Assembly: GCA_013396995.1 (NCBI GenBank)
Contig: VWZP01008346.1
Location: 627,874 to 691,873, forward strand
Direction: 5' to 3'
Source: Dicaeum eximium
Taxonomy: Eukaryota > Chordata > Aves > Passeriformes > Dicaeidae
Length of the DNA stretch: 64,000 bases
The notes beneath the pieces were generated by a model, which was given only the letters and a program-made list of their open reading frames with translations, did not search any database and was not told where the DNA came from. Both the position numbers and the translations under genes were made by a program. This document shows, one piece after another, positions 45,581 to 58,700 of the stretch; the stretch's first letter is position 1; each line of letters begins with the position of its first letter.

Positions 45581-48500
45581 TTAAACAGGAAGAATAAAAA
45601 CAATAAGAAAAAACCCCAACAACAACTGCTTGAGTCTTAATACACTCAGATTATTTGTGTTTTCTCAAATCACTGGAATATAAAGTCAGGGCACTTACTC
45701 CTCATTTTCCTTTTAATATTGGCAGCAGCTCAGAATAGAGCTGCTATCACTGTGATTTTATTTTTCAAATCTAAAAATTTTTTTTAAGGTTATTTGATAT
45801 TTTTATCTTTCAGTTGGTCAGGGATACAGTATGTTGTAGGGACATAAGGCATGGTGAATTTTCAGTGCCAAGCAGAGTTTAGCTCTAGTGTGTTGGCTGC
45901 CCAGTGTCCTTACATAGACTGAAAATCCACTGAGAATACAAAAACAGTGCCCTTTTACTTCATACCATCAGTTCTTTACGTATTTAGAGGTGTTTTTGTC
46001 TGTTGTTTATTCTGTACTTTGTTTATTTCAATAATAAAAATTAATTCATACTACATCAGGATTCTGTCATCCAATAATACTCCCAGATTAATGGACCCAG
46101 TGGTGCTGATTCCATAATAAGTTTTCCAAAATAAAAGCACTCTAAAAAGTTCATTGTTTTCCAGGAGACTGCATGGGGAACCCAGAGTATTCTACAGCCT
46201 GCCTCAGAACAGAGTGAAGCTTTAGCTATAGGAGTTACTAAGCTTCAGAAAGAGTTTTTATTTCTTTGTCAGATGGAGTTTGCAAATGGATGTTAAAGTC
46301 AACTAAGTTAGAACAGGATAAAATAGCCTTTCTCTAATCATTATACTAAATTTGATACAGTAACCACTCCCATAAACACAGAATCTTAAAGATTTAAAAA
46401 TCTTAAATATAGGCATTGTTGAGAGAAGTAATTTCAGAGACAGTGAAAGAAAAGTCCAGGTTAGAGAGAGAGTATGCATAGCAATAATATCTCTTTAGAA
46501 ATATACTCTTCTGGTTTTGGCCACACTCCAAAAGTCTGCTTCTGAGACATCCCAAACAATGGAGACCTTATAACGAGAACCTGTGGAACAGTGTCCTGCA
46601 TCGTGCTGATGATTTATGAAAGACTGATTTGTCTCAGCTCTAATCATTCCAAGTATATAAAATTAATGGTCTCAAAAGAGAAGCAAATTCGTACTGCACA
46701 CAGCAAACACGTTGCAGAAATTCACTTAGATGGTACTGACTTTCTACTAATTTTCTCTGCACTTTTCCTGAGGAAACAGGCACTCAGCAGGGTAAGTCCC
46801 TTGTATAAGTCCACATCTTGGAAGCATTGATTCCTACAGGCAGATTCCTCATACCATACTTAAGCTGCTGAAAAGGAAATGGTCAGATTTTCAAAACTGT
46901 GAGAAATGTGCAGTTACCATGGGCATTGAGGAGATTTGCAGCTGCTAAGCAAGCCAGGTACCTCTTTGAGCATCGAACTACGGCGTAGCTCTGGCTGCTC
47001 AAACTCAAGAGTCTTGGTGTCAGTGTGGAGCTAAAGGATTTTGTAGTGCTTGAAGGTTTTTGACTTGATTGGGGATTTTTATCTTAAAATTATCAAGATA
47101 ATGCATTTCATGCAAAGACTTCTTATCCTCTTTCTCCCTAAAAATTCAAGCCATGCTGGCATTAGTACCTGCATGTATGCCTAGGGGATTCCATCAGCCA
47201 AGGGTTTAAGTGGCAGGAGTTTATTTTGGTGGTTTGGGGGTGGCATAAGGGATTGAGGAGTTGCAACTTGACTGCCAGGGACAGAAATCACTGACAGATC
47301 ACTGTCACTAGATGATTTAGTGACGTTCTGCCTCTACTTCCCTGGGTGGAGACTTTCACAAATCCTGTGACCTAACTATATTTTATTTGTGTGTTTGGAG
47401 ATCTGGAATTAATTTTATTAATCAATCAGCTGGACATAAATGAAAGAACATGGTCAGATAAATCCTGTGTGTAGGTGGACTGTGATCCACCCTAAGGAAA
47501 AGCCTGTTTCCTTGTAGTAAGGGCTCTCCAGCACCTTGTCTGCAGTGAGCCCCCCCTGCCTTCTCCCACCTTTACACTCAACCCAAAAAGCACAGGGGGC
47601 ACAGCCCGAATGGTAGCTAGATACAAGCTGCAGATCTCGGGAAAGGGGAGATGAAGACAAACCATGAAGTAAAATTTCGATTAAACTGGGAATTTGGTGG
47701 TGAGGACTGGAGAATCCTGACTTCAGGGAGTTAAGAGATGCCCTCTGCTGAAGCTCAGCCACTAGTCAGTGTGGATGCCTGACTGTCATCTCTTGTTCCT
47801 GAGTCATTGTTTACTTATTTTTTGATGCAATTTTATAAAGTTTCTGCTATTATGATATTTTTTGAGAAAAAGAGTCCCCTTTCAGTTCTTGTTCAAAGAT
47901 CCTCAGGTCTGTGGAAGAAATGGAAAGTGATTAAAAAATAGGATTATTAATTGATAAAAAAGATAAATTAAGATGATTAAATCTACTGCTTACCACATAA
48001 AAGCAAATTGCATGTGCATAGACTATGTAATTCCTAATTATTTAAAGTAGATATTGATCTATTTTTTTAAAATGAAATATATTTTTACAATATTTTGCAG
48101 GTCTATAATCTTTTTGTGTATTATATTTAATAGACATAACCCAGAAAAACATTTTATATGTGAAACCATGCTTACACACATTATTTCAGGGACTATTCCA
48201 CATGATAGAACTAACTTGTTTTAAAGACCAGTTCAAAGACAAAGGGTTCGTTCTTCTGCATATTTATTAATTCAATATGCAAAAATACATTTATTTGCAT
48301 CCATGGATTTTATTCCCTGTTACATCTCCTTGACAAGGGAAAGCTGAATGGTATGTCAGTAGCAAATAACAAGCATAAGGGCGATGAGGAGATGAGTCTG
48401 TTGTTTGACATATGCAAGTTGCAGTTTAGGACTTAAGAGAAACATATCTTCTCTTGTATGCTAAAGAATCGTATGGTGTTTTAAGAAGGGAATCTCTGGC

Positions 48501-51500
48501 TTTCTTCTGTCTCTTGCACATGTCCTGTAGTACAAGAAAGAAACATCAGAGCAATGTCATGGGCTAAATTTCAGACTCGTACCATTGACTTAAAACATCA
48601 CATCAGTGTATGCTAAGCTCCACCACTGCTTTGTGACTGATTAGTATCATGCACTGACGAATCTTATCTTGTCACACTACTTGGCATACATCCAAATCTT
48701 CCGGTGCTCTAAGTAAACAATGAAATTTTCGATGTAATTTGAGTTTTTCAGGTGTAAATTGTGGAAAGTTCAACAAATTTAAAAGTGGAAGGTAGTCCTA
48801 GCTACACAGAACTTATCTGGTGGTTTTATAATGCCCCCCGAGAAGAGGCAAATGCAATTTACAGGGAGTTTCCTGCAAGGAAACAAGGGGCCTGCAGTTT
48901 CTAGTGTTCCCAGGAGATGGCATACATCTTTTGGAAAAAATGTCTTCTCACTTCCTAAAGGAGCAGTGAAGTGTAGGAGGAAATACTTCAATGCACCATT
49001 CAGTCCAGCCATTTCCACTTGAAAAATTGAAAGTCAGTTGGCAAACCCTTTGGGATTTAGGAGAGATGGAATGGGGATTGCCATCCACAGAGGAGAGTTT
49101 GTATGAATAGCTCAGCAGGAGGAGGGCGAAGAATCCCCACCCAGCAACTGCATTTTCTTTGTGGCATAATATATATAGGACCATAATACAATGCCCTCCT
49201 ACTTTCATCTTTCTATATTGCCACTCATCAGCATTACAAAGAATGTAGCTATTAAAAGAGCTGCCTCTTGGCACCCAAAAGCCATAGCACTGTATTTTCT
49301 ACAACAAAAAAACTTGAGCCTCTATTATTTGTTTTGCTACATTTGCAGCAGTCTCCCCATTAAGCTTGCTTCTCACAGCTCCCTGATCTCATTCCCCGTT
49401 GGACCTAGATCAGACACACAAGAGGTCAGGCTGACTTTCAAACTTTCTTGCGGGCTGGCAAGCACAGAAAAGTGTAACTGTAATAAGGATTAAAAAGTTC
49501 TCAGATGGGCCTACCAATGTAAAAAGTCCCTCCCTTCCACAGCTTTGCCATCCTTGGGGTAAACGTCAGAGCCAGATTGATCAATAGAGCATTTATTAAC
49601 CCCTGGTTATTCAGGACAGCCTTTGCAAGCATTGGGGCCTGTCCTGAAGCTCCTACAAATACATTCTCTGGCACTTCAGTGAGGTTTTTAGAAGTCCTGC
49701 AACTCCTGCTAATGGAAGAGAATTTCTATTAGTTTCTCGTGGCAATGACTCGGGTAGCTGCAGTGGAGAAGGCAGTGCATGGGCTCAGCCACTGAAGGAA
49801 GCTGCAGCAGAAGGAAAAGTAGAAATAGTTAAGGGTTGGCTGCCCAGGTACTGCAGCAACCAGCATCTTCACCACACCTCACAGCTGAGGGATTAGCTTG
49901 AGTGCAATCTGGGGCAGGTCTAAACTGATCACAGGGGGATGTGTGAGGTTTCAGAGGAAATTCCTGAGCACTGGACTCCTGATTCATCAGGTCCAGATAT
50001 TATATTGTAAGCGACCTACACACTGATTTCTGAGAGTGTAGGGAGGGGGTGCAAATTAAAGAGGGCTGTAATTCTGATCAGTCTCTACCAGGGGGTCATA
50101 TGATCTTCCTTGTGCCATGAGTGCACCTCTCCATCCCTCCCAGGGGTGCAGGAGCTGGAGCCATTCCCACAGTCACAGTACAAGTGCCCCTAAAGGTGGT
50201 GTTTGTTGTCATTTATGGTGACCAGCTTTTAGCTAAGGCCTTCAGAGCAAGGCACGCTTGCCCACCTCCCACAGGGCTCCCTGTGGCTGTGAGCAGTGTC
50301 TCTGGAGCCTGAACCTAAATGCAGTAAGACTCCCAAGAGGCACCCCACCTACCATAATTCCCCCGGCAGCGAGTCCCAAACCCAGAGTCCCCACGCCTGT
50401 GCCAGTGCAGTGCTGGATCACCCATCCTGTGGCTGGGATAATGGCCCTGCCTGAGCATCACCATCTCCCACCAGGTGGGCACTCTGATGGTGGCTGGTGT
50501 GCTCAGGTGCCTGGCCACCAGTTGTCAGACATAATGTGGCCCCTCAAAGGCACACTGGGAGATCTTAACTTGGCAGCAGGCTCCTCTCAGCCTGCTTCTT
50601 CCACTGTATTTGACACAACAGAGGTGGAGCCAGTTTCAGACTTTTGGGGGTCACAGCAGACTGGGATAAGCCTATGCCTGCTGCACTAAAGTAAAAGTAA
50701 GTGAAACAGCTGGCAGCAGGTGAGTGGTGTATTTTTAAAGTTCCTGTGGGATGTCTGAAATGCACTTATCTTGATGCTTGTGGATAGTTTTCAAAGAGCC
50801 CCCTGGAGTTGTTGTAGTCAGCCATTTGCTTATTCTAACAATTAAATATAAGAAACAGCTCTTCAAGAAATTAAAGGTTAAATTTGGATGCCTTCCACAG
50901 GAAATGGAAGTGTAAGGGTGAGTATGTGTTTTGAAATACGGATGTTACAATTCCCATTCTAGCTTGCAAAACAAACCCCAAACCCATACTATGTCACTTT
51001 AATGATTTATAAGCACTTCTTAAAAAAAAATCACTTATTCAGTCTCTCATGATGGCTCTCTGGCACACATATGAGGCTCAGCAGCCTGCTTGTTTCTCAT
51101 GCTGCAGAGATTATTGCTTTTACTGATGGCCAGACTGTGGCTGCCCAGGAGCAGGTGTGTGAGTGAGGGGGAGGTGAGGAAGCTCAAAGCCTTCATCTGC
51201 TTGGGCAGGTATTCAACAAGCAGCAATCCCAGCCTTGCCTCTTGCAGACAACACTTCAGAAAGAGCAGGCAAGCTACACTAGTGGTTCAAGGGGGGTAAA
51301 CACATTTGCCTCGGACATTGTCCACTTGGGCTGGTTTGGAGATGGTTTTGCTGCACCTTGAAATGTGTTGGTGAACTGCTCCAAGCACTGGGGTAGTGTT
51401 CAGCAAAGAAAATCAGGTGGCTCCTAGCCATTTCTGACTCTCCACCTTTAGTCACAGGAAGAGAAATTCTGTATTTCTGTTAATCTGAAAGGGCTGGGTC

Positions 51501-53904
51501 TTTCAAAAGCATCCATATAGCCTGCTCCACTGCTGAGGCCCTCTGACACCTGGGGCTTAAGTTCAGAAGGGCTGGACACCCAGGACTGTACCAGTGCTTA
51601 CAAAGTGCTTCAGGAAACCAAGAAAGTGCAGCTACAGAAATTTTGCTAGTGGGGACACGAGCACGTTCAAATACAGACATGCACGAGCAAGAGCAGAAGT
51701 GAAAGAAAAAGATAAACCGAGATCAAGGACATGAAGACATGGAATTATTAAAGCAATGACTAATCATTTAAAATTTACTCTGAACCACTCATAAATGGAA
51801 CAAATCAAAGGAAAGTGTTTCTCAGTTTTGTTTGACTAATGCAAAATCTAAATCATATTTAATATATCACTGTGTTTCAAAAACTTATCGGACGGCACGG
51901 TGTCTCCTTCATCTGTGAGATTTACTGCTCTTCAGAGCTGAAATATGCCAAGGGGGACCTTTAGCTGGTTATGATAAATGGCTTCTCTCCACTGACTTCA
52001 CTGAGGCTATGCTATATTGGTTTGATTTTTTAATATTTGACCTAAAGAGCTAAAAACCTTTGAGGACACGGGCACTAAAACCTGCTTCTAAATGCGGATA
52101 CTGCAACAGTTTTTCTAAGGACTAAGAAATATTAAAGGGTCAAAGTATGAAGTTTGCAAAATGTCAAGAATATTTCCAAAGGCAGAAAAAACTTCCCGCC
52201 TCCCTCTCCCCTCCCCTGCCCCACCCTGGACTGAAATTCTTCTCCTTGAAATGCAGGTATATTTTACATTACTTATCCAGATTCCTTTTTTCAAGGAAGA
52301 AGTTGCTCAGCTTATTTGCAAAAATGCTGGTCTTTCCCTTTAACATTCTGTGTGGAATCATGTTTCAGAGAATTAGAGACTTTCAGCCTCTTTGGAAAAG
52401 GCCTCAGCCCTCTTTGAATTGAAATGACAATGATTAACATCATTATTTCAATGATTGCCACTTTACCCAACTGACAGATACCCTAAAGGTTTTCTTCCAT
52501 CATATAATCACAGCTGAACACCAAAAATGCTTTCCACTGTAGGAACAACTATCTGAAGATCATTTTCAGTTCTCCTTTTCATGTACAACTGTTTACTCCA
52601 TTCTCAGAGTAATGTTTTTTTAAAAAATGCTGGTAAAAGCAGAAATGAAAGCAGTTAAAAAAAAGCTATTTCAATTTGGTTAAAATTGAGACTTTTAAGG
52701 TTAACTCTAGTTATGGAAAGCAGCAACAGGTAGTCTCAGGGGCAGAAGAGTGAGGAAGAAGGCACACTACACTTATCACCAGGAGCGTTACTGGCTTCTA
52801 CTCAGAGGAAACATCTGCAAAAACTTGAGCTGATCAGGGTAGAGTTAGCTTGATATAAAACCAATTCTATTCATCAATTGTTAAGGACCAGGCAGGAAAA
52901 AGTTACAATTTGATCTTGGAGCAGTTGCTGCACCATAAAACTTCCTTGAGAATTGTTTTATATTTCTTCTGCAGTCTAAATGTTTTGATTACCAAGGCAG
53001 TGTTTTCCCATGAGGCGTATCTCAAAGAGATGTGGTGCCAGGGCCAAGTGGGATGAGATTATAAAATATAAGAAGCTAGAACATGAGAAGTTTGAAACTC
53101 AGCTGTGAAAATGTTTATTGGATAAATGTTTACTCTGCTGCATGCTCATATTTATTTTTCTTTCAAACCTTTGAGTTTCCTTACTGCTGCACTGAGACAA
53201 TTAATTTTCTTTGGAAAACATGGCATGGTTAATTAAACAGGTGAGAGAAAGTAGTTTCTCAACTGTCTGGAGATTCAAAGATTCAATTGCAATTTACAAA
53301 GAATATATTACAGTTGTCAACATCATGTGAATCCTGGATTGTGTGAAAATGATAAACACATGAATGCTGTAGGAAATACTCCTTAGAAACCTGAAACCCT
53401 TTAGAAACTCATCAATGGCAGTCCTCTGTTGTTCCAGGTGATCACAGCACACTGTGCTTTTCATGAACAGCTTGTGCTTCATCTAATAAATACTTGAGGA
53501 TTTTGCTCCTTTTTTCTTCCTATAGACTGGCTACTGTGAAATCTCACTATGCTGGTGGGTGGGAAACGAATTAAAAATCTCCTGTCTGTTTCTTTTTGTG
53601 CCTAAGTTGTTTTTAGCTTTTGTAGCCTGTCTTCATCTTTGATTTTTATCCTCATGATATATTTACAAAGATATATTTATGTTCTCTTAAGTCTACACCT
53701 ACTAGCCAGAGCAGTGCAAACTTGGGGGGCATATATTTGTATCTGGAGGTGTGTGTGCTGACTTTGCTCCTGTGAGCCAGCCCTGCTTGGCCCCCACATC
53801 ATGGCCAGTGCATCTTCTCTCTGGAGCTCAGCCCAGCTCTGGTCTCACAGTTCCTGCCCATCAGCAGGCAGCATCAGGGCCCTGAAGATGTGCTGAAGAA
53901 GGAA

Positions 53905-55745
53905 GCTAAAAAAGACTGGACTAGCTGAACACAGAGCTTTGGCTGAAATTCAGCCAAAAAACCCAGAGTTTATGACCTTTGGAAGAAGGGGCAAGCAGCA
54001 CAGAGAAATTTAGAAAGGCCAAAGCCCAACGAGAACCTAATCTGGCTACTACTACTACTACTACTACTACTACTCTAATACTACTCTAAAAGACAAGGAA
54101 TGTTTCTATAATTATATTATCAAGAAATGGAGGGCTAAGGAGAATCTCCATCTTTTATTGGATGCTGGGGTAAACATAGTGACAAAGGATGAGGTAAAGG
54201 CTGATGAACTCAGTGCCTTCTTTGCCTGTCTTCCACAGTAAGACCAGCTGTCATCAAAGTACCCAGCTTCCTGAGCCCTCTGGAAAACAGAGCTGTGGAG
54301 GGGAATGAAGCCCCCACAATCCAAGGGGAAATAGTCAGTGATCTAATACACCACTGAGACATGCACATCCCTGTGAGGCCAGCTGGGATCCACCCAAGGG
54401 TACTGAAGGATTTGGCAGAAGTGCTCCCTGAGACCCTTTCCATCACCTACCAGCACTCCTGGCTAACCAGGGAGGTACCATTTAACTACAGGTTAGCAAA
54501 TGCAATGCCCAGCTACAAGAAGGGCTGAAAGTAGAATATGGGGAGCTATAGGCCTGTCAGCCTGACCTTGGTGCCAGGGAAGGTCATGGATTAGCTCATC
54601 TTAGGTGGCATCATATGACATGTGCAGAACATGCCAGGGGATCAGGCCCAGCATGGCTTTTTGAAAGGAAGGTCCTGCTGGACCAATCTGATCTCCCTCT
54701 ATGACAAACTGACCCATTCAGTGAAGGAAGAAGAAGCTGTGGGTGTTGTCTGCTTGGACTTTAGTAAAGCCTTTGACCCTGTCTCCCACAGCATTCTCCT
54801 GGAGAAACTGGCTGCTTTTGTCTTGGACAGGTGAACTCTTTGCTGGATAGAAAACTTTCTGGATGCCTGGGCCAGAGAGTGGTAGTGTATGGAATTACAT
54901 CCAAATGGCAATCATCAAAAGTGGTGTTCCCTGGGCTCAGTATTTGGACCAGTCCTGTTTTATCTCTATCAGTGATTTGGACAAGGGGATTGAATGTATT
55001 CTCAGTAAGTTTACAGAGGACACCAAGTTGGATGGAGTGTTGGTTTGCTGGAGGACAGGAAGGCTCTGCAGAGGGATCTGGACAGGCTGGATCAATGGCT
55101 TGGGGCCAATTGTGTGAGGTTTAACAAGGCCAAGTGTCAGGTCCTGCCCTTGGGTTATGAAAAACCCCAGGCAGTGCTGCAGGCTGGGGCAGAGAGGCTG
55201 GAAAGCTGCTGGTGGAAAAGGACCTGGGGGTGCTGACTGACAATGGATGAACAAGAGCCAGTGTGTGCCCAGGTGGCCAAGGAGGCCAATGGCATTCTGG
55301 CCTGTATGGGGAATAGTGTGGCCAGCAGGAGCAGGGCAGGGGTTGTCCCCCTGTACTCGGCACTGCTGAGACCGCACCTGGAATCCTGTGTTGGGGTTTG
55401 GGGCACTCACATCAACAAAGACATCGAGGTGCTGGAGCGAGTCCAGAAAAGGGCATGGAGCTGGTGAAGGGTCTGGAGAATAAGTCCTGTGAGGAATGGC
55501 TGAGGGAGATGGGGTTGCTTAGCCTGGACAAAAGTAGGCTCAGAGAAGACCTTATCCCTCCTTACAAATACCTGAAAGGAGGCTGTGCCCGGGAGGGGGT
55601 CAGTCTCTTCTCCCAGGTAACGAGCAGTAGCATGAGAGGAAATGGCCTCAAGTTGCACAAGGGAAGGCTTAGATTGGATATTAGGAAAAATTTCTTCACT
55701 GAAAGGGTTGTCAAACATTGGCACAAGCTGCACGGGAATGATTCT
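53905..55745 (+). mobile_element. CR1 LINE, 1.84-kb ORF2 fragment with reverse transcriptase domain, inactive
   Basis: This is the largest element in the window. It covers the region just before the RT, the RT domain and most of the C-terminal part of CR1 ORF2, broken by frameshifts and stops. Landmarks: 'TTTATGACCTTTGGAAGAAG' (about 53,970); 'AGGAGAATCTCCATC' (54,138); 'GGGATCCACCCAAGGGTACT' (54,388); the QHGFLKGRSC segment with the LDFSKAFDP motif A (54,650-54,780); the SGVP motif near 54,920; and the polymerase box, normally FADDTKL, reading FTEDTKL (about 55,010-55,030), so one catalytic Asp is Glu. Downstream are 'GTGGCCAAGGAGGCCAATGG' and 'CTGAGACCGCACCTGGAATC'. It ends near 'GGGTTGTCAAACATTGGC', roughly 250 bp short of the usual CR1 3' end. 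Identity to the family looks high in places, so it is younger than the copy at 2.74 kb. Confidence 0.95.
54046..54086. repeat. (CTA)n trinucleotide microsatellite inside the CR1
   Basis: Nine to ten CTA units run from 54,046 to 54,074, followed by imperfect CTAATACTACT to about 54,086. The tract sits in CR1 ORF2 where the family normally has a short ACTGCT-like stretch after CTGGC. It is therefore probably a post-insertion expansion. Confidence 0.95.
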
Positions 55746-58700
55746 AAGAGTCTAAACCCAAGCCCTCATAAAAATAGCTTGCAAAAATAGCACTTTGACA
55801 ATGAACTTGAGACTGTATTTTCTAGAAGATAAATCTAGAAAATGGTACAGAAATTGCCTGATGGGGCCATATAAATGAGTTTAAGCTCTCTGAGCCAGAC
55901 TGTTACTTCCTCTGTTTTTACCTTAAATGTAGAATCATGTGGCCTTGATCGGTGGCCTTTTGGTGCCACTGTGATCTAAGAGTTAAGTATTAATAGCTTC
56001 AAACAGCAGGGAGTTTTCAATCACACTGTGCTATCTGTTGTACTAAGAAAGGCCAGCGCAGTAAGCTGCATTTATGTCAGGAGGGACTTTACATGATGGA
56101 AAAGGCACTGGATCTGGGTGGGGAAGGAGATGAGAACTCTCTGGCAGTGAACTGTACTTAGTGGTAAAATGTACTCCTCTTTACCTCTCATTAGTGACTC
56201 CAGACTTTCTTTCATCATTTTCTCCACAGAAAGATCAAGCAACTATGTAAATTCTTTACATTTGACTATTGTTTAATGGCTGTTTTATTTTACTGTTTTT
56301 AATGTTATTAGGAAACAAGCACTACTGTTTCACCAATTGTTATGTTTTGTCTAGGGTTACTTAAGTCTCAGTTATTTGTGGAATGTTCCTATATTCCTTT
56401 GGGCAGTCAGTGCATGACTCACAATTATCTAATATCTTTTTGGGAAAAAAAAAAATCTCAGATCACTTTTATGCATCTTTTACATAGCTGTTAAATATTA
56501 TAGGACATACATACTCACTTCAACACCACCACATCTGCAATTGTGGTTGAAAGTAAGAGATTCTCTCTATAGCAACCAGTGCATGCTCAGTTTTTAGTTT
56601 TAAAATACCAAGACCCAGATTTTTCTCTCAGATCCTCAGTAGTTTTGGGTTTTTTTCTGATTTTCTTTTATCTTGAGAGTGAATAAAGTCCTGATACTTT
56701 TCCACTACATGTGTCTCAATCTTATTTTGGCAGCTTTCTGAAACAAATGGTTTGCTGATTTTTCTCTAAATCAAAAATGTATTAATGGATCTTTAGAAGG
56801 GGATGTGCTTTGAATGAATCTGGACAGAATTAGTGACGATGAAATGTTTACTGCAGTGCATTCTTTCTGCAAAGCCTTTAGAACTAATTCCAAATGCATA
56901 CATGACTGCAGACTTTTAATTGGATAATTCTTGCCTGTTGACTTTCTTCCAGCTTCATCCTGTAAGGCAACATGTGTCAAGATTTCAGAGTCACTTGCAT
57001 ATCTGTGTATCCCTATTTTTCATCCCTATGTGTAAACAATTATTTGCCCATGCAAAATGGGTCCTTAGATGTGCAAATACTTGATCTTCTTGCATAAATA
57101 TTTCTTTGTAAGCAGATCTGTTTACAAGAATGACTACATAAAATACAGATATGTTTGAAACCAAATGAAATACAATTAAGTGCAGGTCTATTTACAGAAT
57201 GACTACATACATGGAAAAAAAGAGGGCCTTTAACTCTGAGGTTGGGCACTTCTGTCTCATACCACTGGCTTTATTTTTGTCTGTGAAACTACCTCACTAA
57301 TAGAGTAGTTTTATCAGTGAGCCCAGCAAATACACTGATAAAACATCTATGCACATGTTTAATTTCACTGAAGCTTGAGCAAGGTTAAGCACATCACTCA
57401 GTGCTTTTCTGAATTGGACCAGCATTTAGATCCAGAGCTCCATGTTTTCCCATGCTTCCTGATTTCCTACGCTGCAAGAGAATCAAATTTCAATGGAAAT
57501 AGTTTATAAAGGATGCAGTATTAGGTGTTGTCAGGGAGGATCCCTTTGGTGATGTATTTTATAGCCAGATTGTTTATGTAGTCAAAGTTGATCTGAGTAA
57601 GGGCTGAGAAATTCAAACACGTGCCTTGCACTTTATGTAGCATTTCCATAGTTATTGAGGAAATGGTGATCCTATTGATCTGCACATTAGCTTGCAGCTC
57701 TCCAAAAATGAAGTCTGTGACATTTACTTCTCCAGAAAAATTTGTTCATTGGCCTTTGCATGTTATTTGACAGAACAAATACTTATGTTTAATTTAACTG
57801 ACCAGCCCATTAAGTGTAAATCACATTATTCATGAATAATCAATGTTCAGCTGGTGGTCCAGGGTCTGAAGAACATTGCATTTGTCCTCATTTCAAACTG
57901 GGATAGACAGTTATTGTAGAGCAATACTGCTGTGACTGCTTCAGGTGGCTTGCAGGTATGGTGCAAAAAGGGTAGGGGAAACCTCTGTCTTCCATTTATC
58001 CACACCGTGGTTCTCTTCCAAGCTTTTTGTTTTTGTTTCTGTGCTTCCCATCCCCCACTCTTCTTCATATTATCATTACAAGATGAATTTCAAGATCTTG
58101 GCCCTGGAACCTGCAGTTTGTTGGCTGTACTGGACCAGCCATGGCTGAAGATAGTTCACAAAGTTAGAAAGAACCAAAAACATCTGATTGGTTTTATAAT
58201 TTGTGATGGTGATTTTAATGGCGCTTAAAGTTAGAAGTCAGTATCATGACATTATCCCATAAGAAAAACACAGTACTTCTGGTTAGAAATATTATGATTT
58301 TCCATTTACATGACAAGTTTGTACCTGTTTTTATACCGAGTTCTCTCCTTTGCCCCACCCTCCTTTTTTTTGCCGATTCATGTGTGATTACCACTAACTT
58401 AATACTAGATAGATTAATTTATTTGTACTTCTGATATAATTTTCATCTCCTTTATAAATATGTATAGTATGCTCAGCCTTTTAAAAATATAACTTTTTCT
58501 ACAACTTTAATTAGATTTGGTTTCTTTTGCAAATACTTTGTTACTATTTTCTTTAAGTTTAGTTTTGACTTGCAGAACATCTGTGCATTAAGCCCACTTT
58601 TTAAAAAGCGTGCAAATTTTTCTGTGCTAAACGGCTTAATTCCCTGTACGTTCCCAAAATACCACTTAGTGAAAAACCATCCACAAAGACAGTCTGTTAT

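Larger units (their letters stand above)
43056..53904. other. Nearly 11 kb with no recognisable transposon or gene
   Basis: No CR1 or LTR landmark is visible across this span. Sub-regions of note: a 132-codon ATG-initiated plus frame at 44,762-45,160; a CpG-bearing patch at 45,395-45,580; and a GC-rich block at 50,100-50,700. The GC-rich block holds a 143-codon plus frame (50,258-50,689) that starts with TTG and is Pro/His-rich. None of these translations resembles a known protein. The low density of recognisable repeats may reflect functional constraint or simply old, decayed DNA. Confidence 0.5.

Noticed and set aside
54937..55410. 157-codon minus-strand frame
   Set aside because: It is antisense to the CR1 ORF2 fragment, whose sense strand carries the recognisable RT motifs.
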